Shown: piece after piece, positions 35,945-48,603 of the stretch
Numbering within the stretch: position 1 is the stretch's first letter
Layout of the letters: each line of letters opens with the position of its first letter
NCBI GenBank assembly: GCA_028752905.1
Contig: JAQNBH010000011.1
Coordinates: 17,949,909-18,013,908 of the forward strand
Direction of reading: 5' to 3'
From: Cladorhizidae sp. MBARI D1340-BT2
Lineage: Eukaryota; Porifera; Demospongiae; Poecilosclerida; Cladorhizidae
DNA: 64,000 bases
Program-made: the position numbers and the translations under genes
The notes under the pieces: generated by a model
Seen by the model: the letters and a program-made list of their open reading frames with translations, nothing else
What the model was told of the DNA's origin: nothing
Database searches by the model: none

Positions 35945-36370
35945 TGATGTAGCCACGTGACTACTTGTAAAGGTGTCCACATGACTACATGTAAAGGTAC
36001 CCACAATAATACTTGTAAAGGTAGCCACATGACTACTTGCAAAGGTTAAATGTAACCACATGACTACTTGTAAAGGAAACCACATAACTATTTGTAAAAT
36101 TAGTCACATGACTACTTGTAAAGGTAGCCACATGACTACTTGTAAAGGTAGCCACATGACTACTTGTAAAGGTAGCCACATGACAACTTGTAAAGATAGC
36201 CACAAGACTACTTGTAAAGATAGCCACATGACTACCTGTAAAGGTACCCAAAAGACTACTTGTAAAGGTAGCCACATGACTACTTGTAAAGGTAGCACAT
36301 GACTACTTGTAAAGGTAGCCACATAACTACTTGTAAAGGTAGCGACATGACTACTTGTAAAGATAGCAAC
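35945..36370 (+). repeat. 24-bp minisatellite, about 17 copies
   Basis: Unit GCCACATGACTACTTGTAAA plus GGTA, 24 bp, with mild divergence and a few shortened copies. The multiple-of-three period keeps frames open on both strands (8-residue unit SHMTTCKG on plus). It lies just beyond the 3' end of a Ty3 remnant and could be inside, or immediately downstream of, its LTR. Confidence 0.95.
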
Positions 36371-36399
36371 AGTGATATAATCAGGAAAAGGAATTGCCT

Positions 36400-36547
36400 T
36401 CAGAACATTAGGCTCTTATCATCTTAAAACTCCAACAGAGCAAACAAGGATGACAGATAAGGTAAGGTAACTAAAATGACCACGTGCAGAAAAAGAGAGG
36501 GAGGGAAAAATGGGAAATGAAATTTTTTTGACTAAGTTATCATAACA
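36400..36547 (-). repeat. possible 3' LTR start of the Ty3 remnant
   Basis: Begins TGTTATGATAACTTAG directly after the purine tract. The far end is not defined because it runs towards the 24-bp minisatellite. No second copy in the window. Confidence 0.35.
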
Positions 36548-38000
36548 TTCACCCCATCCTTTCAGATGTTCATAGGTTGAGTCTATCAGGCGCATGCCTG
36601 TTGCGCTCCGTACGTTTGAGTAGAGGGGCATCCTCAGTAGCAGGAACAGGGGCTTCGGGAGCACCTCTTTGGATCGCATCAGAATCACATCCCACCACTT
36701 CACTGTCCACAGGTGCACCGGGCTCAGGCAGAAGGTCATTATACTCCGTATAACATCCCCAGGTGGAGCCAGGTGTCGGATCGATACGGCAGTCTCTCGT
36801 CCATCAGCATGCCGAATGTGTGCATATTGAGGGTTGGCCTGCAGGAGCTCAACTTCGTCCACTAGGGGATCATCCTTTCTGGTACAGACGGACATGTAGT
36901 ACTCTACCAGGATTCATGAGCCAGGAGGGTATTGATTCGCCCGTGGAAGAGTGTCTCTCAAAATTGAAGAGCCTCTCATGGGGACTGCAGTTGGTGGCTG
37001 TGCACAGCAGAGAACGCAATGATTGCAGCGTATCTGGGAGCACGTCTTGCCAACATGCCATTGGGAGGCAGTGTGTCTTGAGTGCCATGGTTACAGACTT
37101 CCAAACTGTCCCATTGTATCTTTCCACTTGTCCATTGCAAGCTGGGTTGTAAGCAGTAGTGCGACTAGCAGCGATCCCTCTGTTTAAGAGAAAATGATGC
37201 AACTCTGCACTCATGAAGGAGGAGCCCCTGTCAGAGTGGACGTATGCTGCTATCCCAAAAATAGAAAACAGCTGGCATAGGCATTGTATGACAGTTTGGC
37301 CACTGACATCCTTGCATGGGAAGACAAAAGGGAACCGGCTGTACTCATCAATTATATTGAGAAAGAAGCTGTTCCGATTATTTGAATTCAATGGACCTAG
37401 GTTCAGTCTCTCAAATGGCCGAGTAGCCTTTATCAGATGTGCTTGTACAGGTTTGTGAAACTGAGGTTTATGTTTGGCACACACCCTACAAGCCTTGGTC
37501 ATCTGTCTCACATCTTCAACTGAATATGGTAAATTCCGAGTTCTCACAAAGTGGAACTTACGAGTAACTCCAGGGTGACAAAGTGAGTTATGAAGTTCCA
37601 CTAGATCCATACCGCAAGAGACAACAGCACAGGATGCTCGAGAAAATGTATCAGGGGGAATATTTTCAACTCCTGGACGGTACATAATATCAAAGCTGTA
37701 ACAAGATAGCTCCATCCTCCAACGCATAATCTTGTCATTTTTTATTTTCCCCCTCAGCTTGTTGTCGAACATGTATGCGATGGAACATTGATCTGTCTTT
37801 ATGGAGAAAAGCCTTCCTGTAAGGTAGTGCTTCCAGTGGCGAACTGTTTCGATGATAGCTTGGGCTTCTTTCTCAACTGATGCATGGATAAATTGGGCTT
37901 GGCTGCTATTAGGAAACACTCTTGAGTTTTCAGACAGACCTTTAAGGGTGGAGCTTATGCACTGCTGGATGATGGCAGCTACCCCTTACCAGTGAGTACA
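36419..38000 (-). pseudogene. Ty3-type RNase H/integrase remnant, close relative of the intact element
   Basis: 5'-truncated pol of the same broad lineage as the complete element at 53609-57589. It begins within RNase H (about 38000) and includes SVEKEAQAIIETVRHWKHYL and DKIMRWRMEL. It has the integrase HHCC region (SLCHPGVTRKFHFVR...CRVC) and the second catalytic Asp in VHSDRGSSF and Glu in NGQVERYN. The first catalytic Asp is missing because the usual D-F-K is deleted: the text reads ERLNLGPLNS at about 37395. A frameshift near 36885 moves the C-terminus (DDPLVDEVELLQANPQYAHI) to another frame. A further frame carries the end, up to RLNL and a stop at about 36571. A purine tract (36548-36563) and an LTR-like TGTTATGATAAC start at 36547 follow. 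Confidence 0.8.
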
Positions 38001-40330
38001 AATAGCAAGGAGATTTTTCTTGGCCAATAGATAATTTCAACTAGTGAGACATTAGCAAATGCAACATGTGCATGTGTTTGGCTGAACTGAAGTACACATC
38101 ATTTGACTGATGAGGACTACGTGACTTTCCAGTGGTCAAAAATGTCATGTAGTCTGTAGTATGCAAGTCACCTGGCTGGAAGCAAGAGGAATGTTTTCCA
38201 ATGCATGTCCACAATGTACTATCTTTACCTTTGCCTAGTTCCCTTTTTGAGTATGTGGCATGAATATATATGTGATATGGGTCCATGTGTAATATGAATA
38301 CACGTGTGGTATGAGCACATGTCAGGTGTGGGTGCATGTGTAATATGAATATGTCTGGTATGAGTATATGTCAGGTGAGGGTACGTGTGTAATATAAATA
38401 CATGTGTGGTATGAGCACACGTGGTGTGGGTACATGTGTAATATGAATACATGTGTGGTATGAGTGTATATGTGGTATACTCATGGATTACATGTTGCAC
38501 ACTGCACATTATTTCCTAAAATTCATGTAGAAGAGAACTCCCAATACTGGTACCCTCTCTCTCTAATTTGATGACATTGATCACCTCTCTTCAACTTTTC
38601 CCCTCTTTCCTTCCTCTCAGGATTATTGGCTGTCAGTGCTATATAAGGCACTAGTGGGACCCATAGTTCTGAATGTGGCTGGTAGTCTCTCACCTGGTCG
38701 TAAGGTGCGTGTGTATGCTCACTGTACATGCCAGAGGAACAGCCGCTGATGAAGGTGATGTTGTCCTTGCTGATGAAGGTGATGTTGTCCTTCTCGTGCT
38801 GAACATTAACAGTTATTTTCAACTCTCTCTCTGAAAAATGATAAGTGGCTTCAGCTTTTAGGGATATATTATACTGTCTCAGAGATGCCTCTAACAGACC
38901 CCCTGCGGACCTCAACAGCCCTCAACAATGAGTTAACAGGGTTATACAAGACACTACAGACCACTACACCAGCCCTGAATTAACTACACCTTGTGAAAGG
39001 ATTCAACAGGATCTGTGGGCAAGATAACCAGATTAGGTGCAAGACCACAGGATCCTTGGGCAAGAATAATTAGCCGTGTGCATAATTCATGTGCAACACT
39101 AACTATTATTATATAAGTAATAAAGTTAGCTAGCTAGAGGGAGAGAGAGACATTGACTCAGTGGAACTATCCTATAACAGGATAGTCAGCTGAAGGATAA
39201 GATACTCAGAGTATATTGTGATCTTATAGATGTTATGTATTGTATGATTGTATGTCTTTGTTGAAGTAGTTAACCATTTTATCTTGAATAGGAGGGCTGT
39301 GAGAGAGAGAGCCAAGGTGTGGTTAACTTGGGCTAACCAGATCAATACTGAGGCAGTGAGGTCAGGGGTATTGAGACGTTAGTCGGCGCATACTTTGTAG
39401 TTGTCCTAATAAAGAGAGGTCAACGGGAGTACAACGTATGACATACTGGCTCCAGCCCCATGGCAAGGATGGGGTTACCAGCAAGTCAGTTTCTGTATGC
39501 TCTGGTTGTCCTCCACTTCCTTTTCTAACTGAACCTGCGAGAAAACTAGCACTTAACAACAAATATGCACTTACTTATAAACAACAGACACCCACTAATT
39601 CTTGTACCAAAATTAGATTTTATTTTATTTTATAGATAGGAGCATTGAAGGAGCTAGGCTTGCAAAAGCAAGACTTTGTCTCCCAAGAAAATAAGAGTTT
39701 GGGAATATCTTTCTTTTGAACTCAGAATTTCTTTCCTGAAAGCATTAAAAAAAAATCTATGAACTAAGAAAGAATTTCCTGTGAAAATTAGAGCAGCTTT
39801 CCCGAGAATTTTTCCCCTGGAATATACGATTTTTTTCTATACAAATATGTGAAAGGATCTGAGAAAAGGGGTCTTATGTACAAAAACCAGGTGAAAGAAC
39901 AACTATATTTTGGAACTCAAATCATCACTTATTTCCATTCAGAAGAAAAGTTATGAAAGCCTGAATGCTAGAGGCTTGAAGCATTCATTTTGAGAAAAAT
40001 GCATTTTAGTAATTCCCGTTCACCTCCGCGCATGAAGGTCGACGTGTGAACTAGTGCAAATCAGAGGTGGGAGAAAGAAGACTAGCAAGGCTGAGCTACT
40101 ACGCTAAGGTGGAAAAGAAACACTTATTTGCTTATAGGACAACGTATATTCTTGGATGAAGCTTGTGCAGAAAAGATAACATTTAGACGTTTAGAGTATG
40201 AGTAACAATAAAACAAGGGTAAAAGTGAGAGAAAACAGATTAGAGTTAGCCAACTATAACGTCAGAATAGCCATAAAGGCCTCTAGTCTAGGATAGATAT
40301 AGATGTCTGCTATAATAACAAAGTAAAACA
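38001..40330. other. degenerate GT/TA-rich repeat and unknown frames
   Basis: At about 38250-38480 a degenerate unit with TGTGTGGTATGAG and TGTAATATGAATA recurs many times. A minus frame at 38523-38915 (130 codons) contains a perfect 21-bp direct repeat (about 38750-38791) but no recognised domain. The rest holds short frames only, with GA-rich patches at about 39138 and 39300. Confidence 0.4.
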
Positions 40331-40331
40331 A

Positions 40332-41165
40332 TTGATTAAGGATTATATTTCTTTGTTAGGGCAGGATCTGCTGTTGTGTCTGGTTTTCTTGCAGGTTCGA
40401 CACACCCTAGCACGCTTTGCTGGAGGGCTGTTACTGGCTGTGATGGCATTTCCAGGATCAGGGGTTGCTTGCCTGCTGACTGGTTTGGGAACTGTTGCTA
40501 CACATGCTCATTGGTGAACTGGATGGAGCACTCTTTGCCATTGAACTGTGAGCAGCCACAGCCACTAGTCATAAACTTGGTCACTAGATCTTCTTCTTGA
40601 GTGTCCACGTCTCAAACGTCAAAATGCACTGATGAAACTGCACACAACTGCATCATTGCTTCCTGGACCTGTTCGTCATTGGTCAGCTCTCGAACTTCCT
40701 CCAGATCATCATCACTCTCTTCACTCCCTTTAGTTTCACTATGAGGTGGTTCAAGTGTATCACTCTTTTCACTCCCTTCAGTTTCACTATGAGGTGGCTC
40801 AAGTCTGTCACCATCAACCACATAATTACCTACAAATAAATGCAACGATTAATCTTTTGTATTGTCTAGTAGTGTATGTATTATGTATTATACCTGCTTG
40901 TTCGTTTTCTGAGTCACTGTCACTATCACAACCATAGTTTGAGGTAAAATAGTTTCTAGGAGAGACTGCTGGTCTCAGAAGAGATTTCATTAAGCTTTTG
41001 CAGCTTCCTGTGCACTTGATGAAGCCATTCCTTTGTTAGTTTGTTAAACGCGCGATCACTATAGCAGCTAGTAGGAAATCCCCCCATTTTGTGGGAGTTT
41101 CCCATCTTTCGGCAGTATTTTCTCCGCAATGCAGTGCTTCTTGACCACCAATCTTCTAACCCCAT
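40332..41165 (-). pseudogene. unknown Cys-rich/CCHC gene remnant with two exons
   Basis: Reading 41165 downward: a basic frame (WWSRSTALRRKYCRKMG). After a frame change, an ATG at 40990 starts an acidic exon (YGCDSDSDSENEQAG) ending at a GTATAA donor. A 64-bp intron (40830-40893) ends in TTTGTAG and joins in phase to an exon with a tandem repeat of LEPPHSETxGSExSD (two copies) and EEVRELTNDEQVQEA. A TGA at 40612 interrupts. The same frame continues with MTSGCGCSQFNGKECSIQF, a Cys-rich patch, then a second stop. In another frame follow PPAKRARV and a zinc knuckle CRTCKKTRHNSRSC (C-x2-C-x4-H-x4-C). I do not recognise the family. A decayed transposon-borne gene is the most likely explanation. 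Confidence 0.45.
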
Positions 41166-41170
41166 GCTTG

Positions 41171-42837
41171 CCTACAAAGAAGCAAGCAGGAGCCTTCAGA
41201 CTTCACACAAAGGTAAAGGAAAGGTAGTAGATGCCTGTAGCACAAAAAAAAGAAAAATAGTCAAACTATAACTTTGAGGTTTTTCTCTACATAAGACCCG
41301 ATCCTATCACATAATAGTAAATTAATAATAGTTTAAAATCAACAAATCATAGTAAAGTAGATATATAGATAGATAGAGAAATATAAAATAAACAACAAAT
41401 CAGAGAGTGCAAACCTCTGCCAATCCTATATGGCAATTGTTAATCTCTCTGAACACAAGTATGTTGGAGATTCACTTATCAACCAAAAAAGTGGCTCCGA
41501 GCACTTAGCCTCCCTAAAAAACTGCTTCCATTATGTGAGCTCTAAAATAGCTATAATAGTGACATGTTGTTGCATAACTTGTGAGCTATCTTTGCCAACG
41601 TGACATATGTATGCACAGGTATATTCCTATGATGCCTAGTAGCATGTATCTTTTAGCAATGGAGGCTCCTAGCAACGTGTATCACCACCCAAATTTAATT
41701 GTGCTTGATCTGTGCCTAACCTCTCCATTAAATTTCATGAAAACCATCTGGTATAATCCTGTTAAATACCTGTTAACAGACAAACTGATGGACAAACAAT
41801 CCACAGTGAAAACATAATATTCTGCATTTAAAATGCATTTCATGATCATTATAAATTATAATTTTTGTTTAATAAAAAGGGTCAGCCTACTTACATGGGA
41901 AGAGATGTGTTATCTTTCTTTTTTGACATGGTCGCAAACACATTCATGGTTTTCTCATTAGTTTATGAAAAACCAAAAAAGGTGAAGTATTTGATGTTAA
42001 AGTATTTGATGTCAGCTGAAAGTAGTCATACACATTCATGTCGTTTAGTTTAATTTTGTTTTATTTTTGTTTCTAATAAAAAATGAAATGCGATTATTTC
42101 TCTCCCTTATGGCATGCCAGCACCGACTGTAATATTACACAGCCATATATATTAAAAATATTCATAAATTAGAACGGTTATTCAAATCTGATGCAATCAT
42201 TAAACAATTCCTGAAGTTGAGAGGCTGTTACAGATGCTTTGAATATGCACAGTGAAAATATAGCTGTTGTTAATTTTCCCCCCTAAACAACAAGACTAGA
42301 CCATGTAGACCACAAATATTAGTGGACGCCTTTTTAAAATCATGTACAAATATTATAATACAGAGTTCTTAGGGCATATTTGAGTTCCTTTTCTGAAACA
42401 TTTTTGTTTTGTTTCTATTGCATGTTTTTTTAGTTGCTGCTTCTCTTTATAAGAACTGCTCCAGTCCATCAGTTGCAATGTTAAGTGCTACATCTGTCAA
42501 CCATCACTCTTATGTTTGACTTTTGTGATTTCAGTCTGTGTATTGTCTCTTTATAAACCAAACTGTTTCGTCTTTTTATACTATAGACAAGTCAGTAATA
42601 TTACATTTAGTGTTGTTGTCTGCTATATGCAGTCTCCTTCATGACTTGGTAACAGATAACACTATAACTAATGAAACAGCAATGTTATTCTATACCGATA
42701 TATACATATAATTATGAGCATAGGAAGATGACTTTTAATGGAGGGCCAATAATATTGTGGAACTTTACAGCTACACCTTTTTAGATAAGCCTGTTGTATA
42801 GAACTATAATCAGTTTAAAATGCAATAATTTTAATCA
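41171..42837. other. AT-rich, nothing recognised
   Basis: Short frames only. A few GATA/TAGA repeats near 41358-41375. Confidence 0.45.
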
Positions 42838-45207
42838 AATCTTCTGAAGTAGTTCATTCTGTTTTTATTAACAGACACAAAAGTCCTAGCTATTTCAGTT
42901 AAATCTAAAGAATCTGTTCGTTTTTAGTGTACATATAACAAGAATAAGTCATTCAACTGACATTCAGTCATAGTGCTTCTTAAATACATCTTTATTTGAT
43001 GGAGGGAAGATAGATTTCAGTTTCATTCATAGCAGCAGAAATGGTTATTAAACTGGTTACTTTTGTAATAGTAGTCGTAGTTCCTGAAAATGCTGTCCTG
43101 ATAACATCAGGAATCATCAAAAGTAGTAACTTTAAGTTAAAATCTTCTTCCAAATAAGCACTTAATGCAGCCAACATCACTGTAGCATTGTTCCATTGGC
43201 AAAACCAAGAAGAAGTGATTGTATTGTGTCAAGATCTTTCTGATTAAAATGCTTTTCAACCTCTCCTGCAGTTAACTCAGTCACTTCAAAATACATATGA
43301 CAGTTCCTTTCTTTAGGATTTGCATATATATGTGTGCTTGCACCATCATCAAATAATCTGGGCATCTTCCTTCTTTGTGGAAGAGCTGTGAAGTCCTTGG
43401 AAACATAAAGGACCTGATCACAAACTTTTCCTCGCTTCTCATGGATTGCATAAACAAGGCATTTAGCTCCGTCTTGAACTGTATGTCTTGTGCCTGCAAA
43501 TTGGTTGAGAATTGATGCTGAAAATACCAGATAAGCTAGTTTGAGGACATAATAGGTATCAAAATTATCCATTTTGGTTGCAATTCCACTTACTTTTGCA
43601 GCATATTCATCGTGCCCCTGACTGATCTCCTCCAAAGCATTTTGTAAGGTATCGTAGTTCTTCAAAATGCTTGCTATGGATGCATGCCTCACAGTCCAAC
43701 GTGTAGGGCACAACATTCTTAATTTAGGAGATAGTTGACCAGTCTAATTGTTACCTCCTTAAATTTTCAAATAAGGTATGTCGTTTAGGAGACATTTTAA
43801 TAAGTAGGGTTAATTCAAACACAAAATTCATAGCATCTCTCACCATATCACAGGTTTTAGTTACATCCTTCACACATATATAGATTGAGTTTGTAAGCCA
43901 GGCAATAAACGTAGAGTGTCTTTGGTTCTTACTTCTTAACTAAAGCTTGAACTCCATTCCAGATTCCACTCATTTTAACAACACCATCAAATGCTTGACC
44001 CCAATATTATACTTATGGGCAATGAGCTCAGGAACAAGGCATCTTTTATTAAAGAAAATATTGTCATTGCTTTAGTATCAGGAAGTTAAATAAGACCTAG
44101 TGTAGTCTCATGAATGTTGTAGTCATGATCTACCCAAAAAATTGATAATGACATTTGTTCATCACTAGCTATGTCTGATGCTTCATCACTAGCTATGTCT
44201 GATGTTTCATCAACTATTATTGAAAACCAAGAAGCGGCATTGATTTCAGTATAAAAATTTCGAAAAACAGAGCGACCCATGATTGTAATTATTTCATTAA
44301 CTATCTCTGGGGAAATATATTCTTTCTGTCGTAGCCAAGGCATCAAATCCTTAGCCTGTAGTAATAGTAATTGATACAGATTACCACTGAAAGTCTCCAT
44401 ATCTTACTTGTGCCCACGAAGGGGTAAATCCTGACGAGATAGAAATTGAACACCACGGAGAAGCTTTATGAGCATGCAGGTTTTGGTCAGTGCTATATTG
44501 GTGAATGAGCTGAACATCTATACCTAGATCATGAGAGTTTGCTGCAACTTTTAGAGTAGCTTCCTTGTGAAATCTACTGGCTTCATGTTCACGAAATTTC
44601 TGTAGTGCTTTCTTCCAATTTGAAAAGCTGAGATGAGTGAATGCAGATTGAGAAGGCCTTGATTGTCAGCACAATGACAAGTGGCACAATAAACTTTGTA
44701 ATGTGATGTGCATACAGTTACCAAGGATGGATTTCGTACCAATTGGTATCTTTCTTGAATGACATTTTTTATTGTCATGATCCTTAGTGACAGTGTGATG
44801 GGGAAAGCTTGTTTTAGACACTGGATGGTTGATATAAATTATATGGAGTGTGCAGATCAGAGCAACATTGGCACTGGCACGTACTGCTGGAAGTAGATGA
44901 AAGGTCAACTGCTTCATCATCGTGTATCACAGCTGAAGTAGATGGCATTTCATCCTCCACTATACTCAATATAATCTCAAATTAAAAACACTTACAGTAC
45001 ACTGATTTAGCCAGTTATACTACCTGTTCCTGATGAATCCAATTCATTTGTTTGATCCTGATCAGCTGAAGCAACTTTAAAGAAGTGTCCAATCTTCTTC
45101 TGAGCCATCAATGTATTGTTAGACCATAGATTCTTATACTGGTACCTTACAGATCTTTGGTTGGACAATACACCTCCGATAGCTGGCCATGTGCTTAAAC
45201 TGAGCAC
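42838..45207 (-). pseudogene. hAT-like transposase (DUF4371 type) remnant
   Basis: Minus-strand hAT-superfamily transposase in several frames. The N-terminus (KKIGHFFKVASADQDQTNE, about 45100) is followed by a damaged TTF-type zinc-finger region (about 44900-44550). Next is the DUF4371 core: LRQKEYISPEIVNEIITIMG and the catalytic-Asp segment SIIVDETSDIASDE (about 44225-44160). The CPTRWTVRHASIASIL motif opens a 179-codon frame at 43716. The C-terminal dimerisation region (RSTMTECQLNDLFLLYVH, then DSLDLTEIARTFVSVNKNRM) is at 42990-42840 with one internal stop. The catalytic segment carries a 24-bp in-frame duplication (ASDIASDE-type repeat). Terminal repeats were not found. Inactive. Confidence 0.75.
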
Positions 45208-45210
45208 ATG

Positions 45211-48200
45211 ACTGTCAGCTTTGCACCTATCATCTAGGACTTATTCAAACCTGCTTTGATCACATGACAATCCCATAAATGTAGTTTGTACATGCATCAT
45301 GCAAAATTTACATGTTGGCTTTGTATTAATTCACACCTTGCCATTGGGGAAAATATAATATTATTATTCTAGGAAGACTTGAAGAAATTGGATGGTGACT
45401 TTTAGCTGATAACAGAATGCAAACAGTAGATTTCTCTTTTATCAGCTCAAATATTTGGCCAACACTCAACTAGTTGGTGGAAGGGGGTAGCTATATAGGA
45501 AACAAATTTTGAGCTGATTAGATAGATAGATAGCTATATGTCTGTAACAAACTGCAATGATAGATAGATCTATTCTGGGAAGTGGGTAAGAGATAGAAGG
45601 AGAGCTGGCTATTTATGGAGTTCATCCCCAAGCTGAAATGAAGGGTAGGAAGGTTGGACACATGCATTGCCATTTGCTGACATTGCCAGCTTATTTCAGA
45701 TTGACGAAAATAGCTCGCAACAAAACAGCAAGTAATTCTAGCTGCTGCTGGAATATTTATCATGCCACTCAAATAACTTTTGCTTATTTGGCAGAAGTAA
45801 ACATGGTCACTGCAATCCCACCAAGTGGGAGGACCTGGCTAGCATAGAAAAAAATGTTTGTTGCATAGACACTACAGTTTTGGTTCTTCAATTCATGGAT
45901 CCTGGAAGTGACAGCCAGAGGGTTAGCAATACCTTACCCAGCACGGCTCTCCTAAACTCCTACTGGCCAAGTAAACATATGTAGATAAGATAGCACTAAG
46001 TGGCAGCTTTATTAGAAGCAGGGTTCTATTTGTAGATGAGCTAGGAATTGGAAGTGCAATTGTAAATTGCATGCTTGGTCAGAACTCTTCAATTAGTGAT
46101 GAGGTTCTGATGCTTTTCACTTCATGTTCACCTTTCCTGATTTGCACTGGCACTGGAATCGTATTTGGTTGTTTGGTTCAGGCATTGAGTACACACTGGA
46201 ATGTGTCTTTGCTGCTGGCTATATTGGCATATAAAATCTAACACAAGGTGAGCTCTATGAATGAATGAAAGGAAAAGAATTCCGAACAAGAACACTCTTG
46301 GTCAGACTGTTTTAGTGTTACTTTTTTACATTTTTATTATTATTACTGTATTACTTTTGTTGTTGTTGTTTTTCTGTTGTGTTGTTATTATTATTATTAT
46401 TATTATTATTAACAACATCATAAAATACATAATTTATTCGATACAGGGACAACTGTAGGAGTTGACAGGCGAGTAATCTGCACACACCATATCCTGTTGC
46501 TATACGTTCACTATGCAGAGCACATAATAAATTGTTGCTACTATTGACTATACCCATGGGTAATACGCATATTGCTACCCACAACTATAACCATATAGTC
46601 AACCTCCTTCACTATATCTGTTATCTCATATAGTTTGAACACAAAAATTTCAGATTATTCCTGTAATACATTACCTAAATTACTTCCCATGCCATAAACC
46701 AGATGACTCCAAATTGGATCGTACAAAAATTAACCCATTTCTTGATGCAGTATTAATCAGTTTCTCTACACTTAAAAATCTTGACAAGAATCACCATTAA
46801 AACTCTGCGTTTTACAAATCCAAGTCATATCAATTTTGTTTTTCATAGGTAAAGGATCCTGTAAGTGTTTCTTGTCTACATTAAATTTTGTAAATTCTTG
46901 TTTCATTTCTTTGTTGCCGAGTCAATCCAAGTCAGGGGCAAACCCCCCCCCCCCCACTTCTAAGTATCTCTGCCACTGTAGCTACTAATATTACAATCTT
47001 TGCAAACAAAATTCCTCTATGTGGTTTATGATACATTTAAAACAACAACATATACTACTTCTTCAACCACCTCTCCTCCCAGGAAATTTCAAGTTAATTT
47101 GTCGTTGTCGGTTATTAAGGTAATTTAGAGCCAACAGTGGTTTATTTCCTCTGCCTTGGTTTCTTCTTGTTCATTTTTTCGAGCAGTATACAATGAAATG
47201 ATAGCATAAAAAGTATCATAACTCAAGAATGGTTGACAATAACCAGCTGAAACTTGAAATACAGTTAGTATAATGAAGAAGGTGTATAATAATAATAATA
47301 ATAATTAGTAATGATGATGATATTGATAACAACAACAACAACAAAAATAATAATGAGTCCTCCCGCCTCATTATGAATGATCTCTCATATCAGCATAAAT
47401 ATTTTGTGTACGTTATAATCTCAATTCAATAAATCATCTGGTTACCTTGGCACGTTTACTTCTTATTATACTTCATTTTAACAATCCAATGCAATATTCT
47501 ATAAACCAAGTTTCTATGTAGAATTAACATTTTTAATAGCAGAATGAATGTTATTATAATGCTTTACACTAATATTACCATAATATTTTGTATATGGGGT
47601 ATATATAACATAGTTCATTTTCCAAATAATTTTTCAAATGCAGAAAATGACATTTTGTGTATGATGTATATATTATATATCAAATCAACACATTCTTTGG
47701 TCATTATTATTGCTTTTTGTTTTTGTTTTAGAACAGTATCCAAATTTCAGGTTTACGATGTCATGATCAATTCTCAAGTGCATGGAAATAAACTTCGGCA
47801 AGAATGCCCTAAACATCATGCCCAAATAATGAATGACAGGGCTATGCTGGTTTTGTGAACCAACCAATACCCTCCTCATTGAATGCCCTCGAACTTCCTC
47901 CATAAGATAGAACATCTCCTCATACTCGTCTTCATCAATTACATATCATTCCAACACTTGTACTGGTCCAACATTGTTTCCACCAGTTTCAAGGTCACAA
48001 TGTCTGCCATAATATTTTTAGTCCACATAATAATCACTGTATCCAGTTAGCATCACACAATAAGACATAAGACACTCTCCTTGCAGATCACCTTGATATT
48101 CTCCTACATCCCAAAATTGAGACCAAATCTAGGCTTATAAATCACAACACTTAGAATTTCACTCTGTCATATCATGCCAATGCAATTTGATTAAGCAAGT

Positions 48201-48603
48201 ATAATAAAAACAATTTATAGCTCAACTTACTTTTATATCTGCAGCCTAACCAGAATTCTCTGGGCAATTGGGGCAAAAAACAATGTTAAATACATTGGCA
48301 CGTATTTATTTCTATTTTTTTTTTAACCCAAAACTCTTTGTTCCAAAACGGAATGGAAACAAGACAAAGATGACAATTACCATCATCATGCACAACAATC
48401 ACTATTATTTGTTAAAAAATGAAACTGTTGGACAGATATATTTTTTGGTTTATAATATTTCTAGTTTTTTTGTTTGTTTTTTTGCCTTGAGCACCAGAAT
48501 CTCAAATCCACCGCAGAGCTTCTAGGAATCCAACACTTTCAAGGCAATGTGAGTTATAGCGCAATATCACTGTCTTTGGGTCTTTGGAGGCTATTATGAC
48601 CCC
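45211..48603. other. spacer with microsatellites, no recognisable gene
   Basis: ATT repeat at 46386-46412, AAT/AAC repeats at 47287-47355 and a C-run at about 46946-46957. Frames such as 47544-47858 (plus) lack a domain. I see no transposon termini. Confidence 0.45.

Noticed and set aside
36060..36302. Metallothionein-like Cys/Lys repeat protein (SHMTTCKG units)
   Set aside because: Simply the 24-bp minisatellite read in one frame. No start context, flanking exons or conserved Cys spacing.
38523..38915. 130-codon minus frame as a host exon
   Set aside because: No domain, no clear splice borders, and part of it is a 21-bp direct repeat. Left as unknown.
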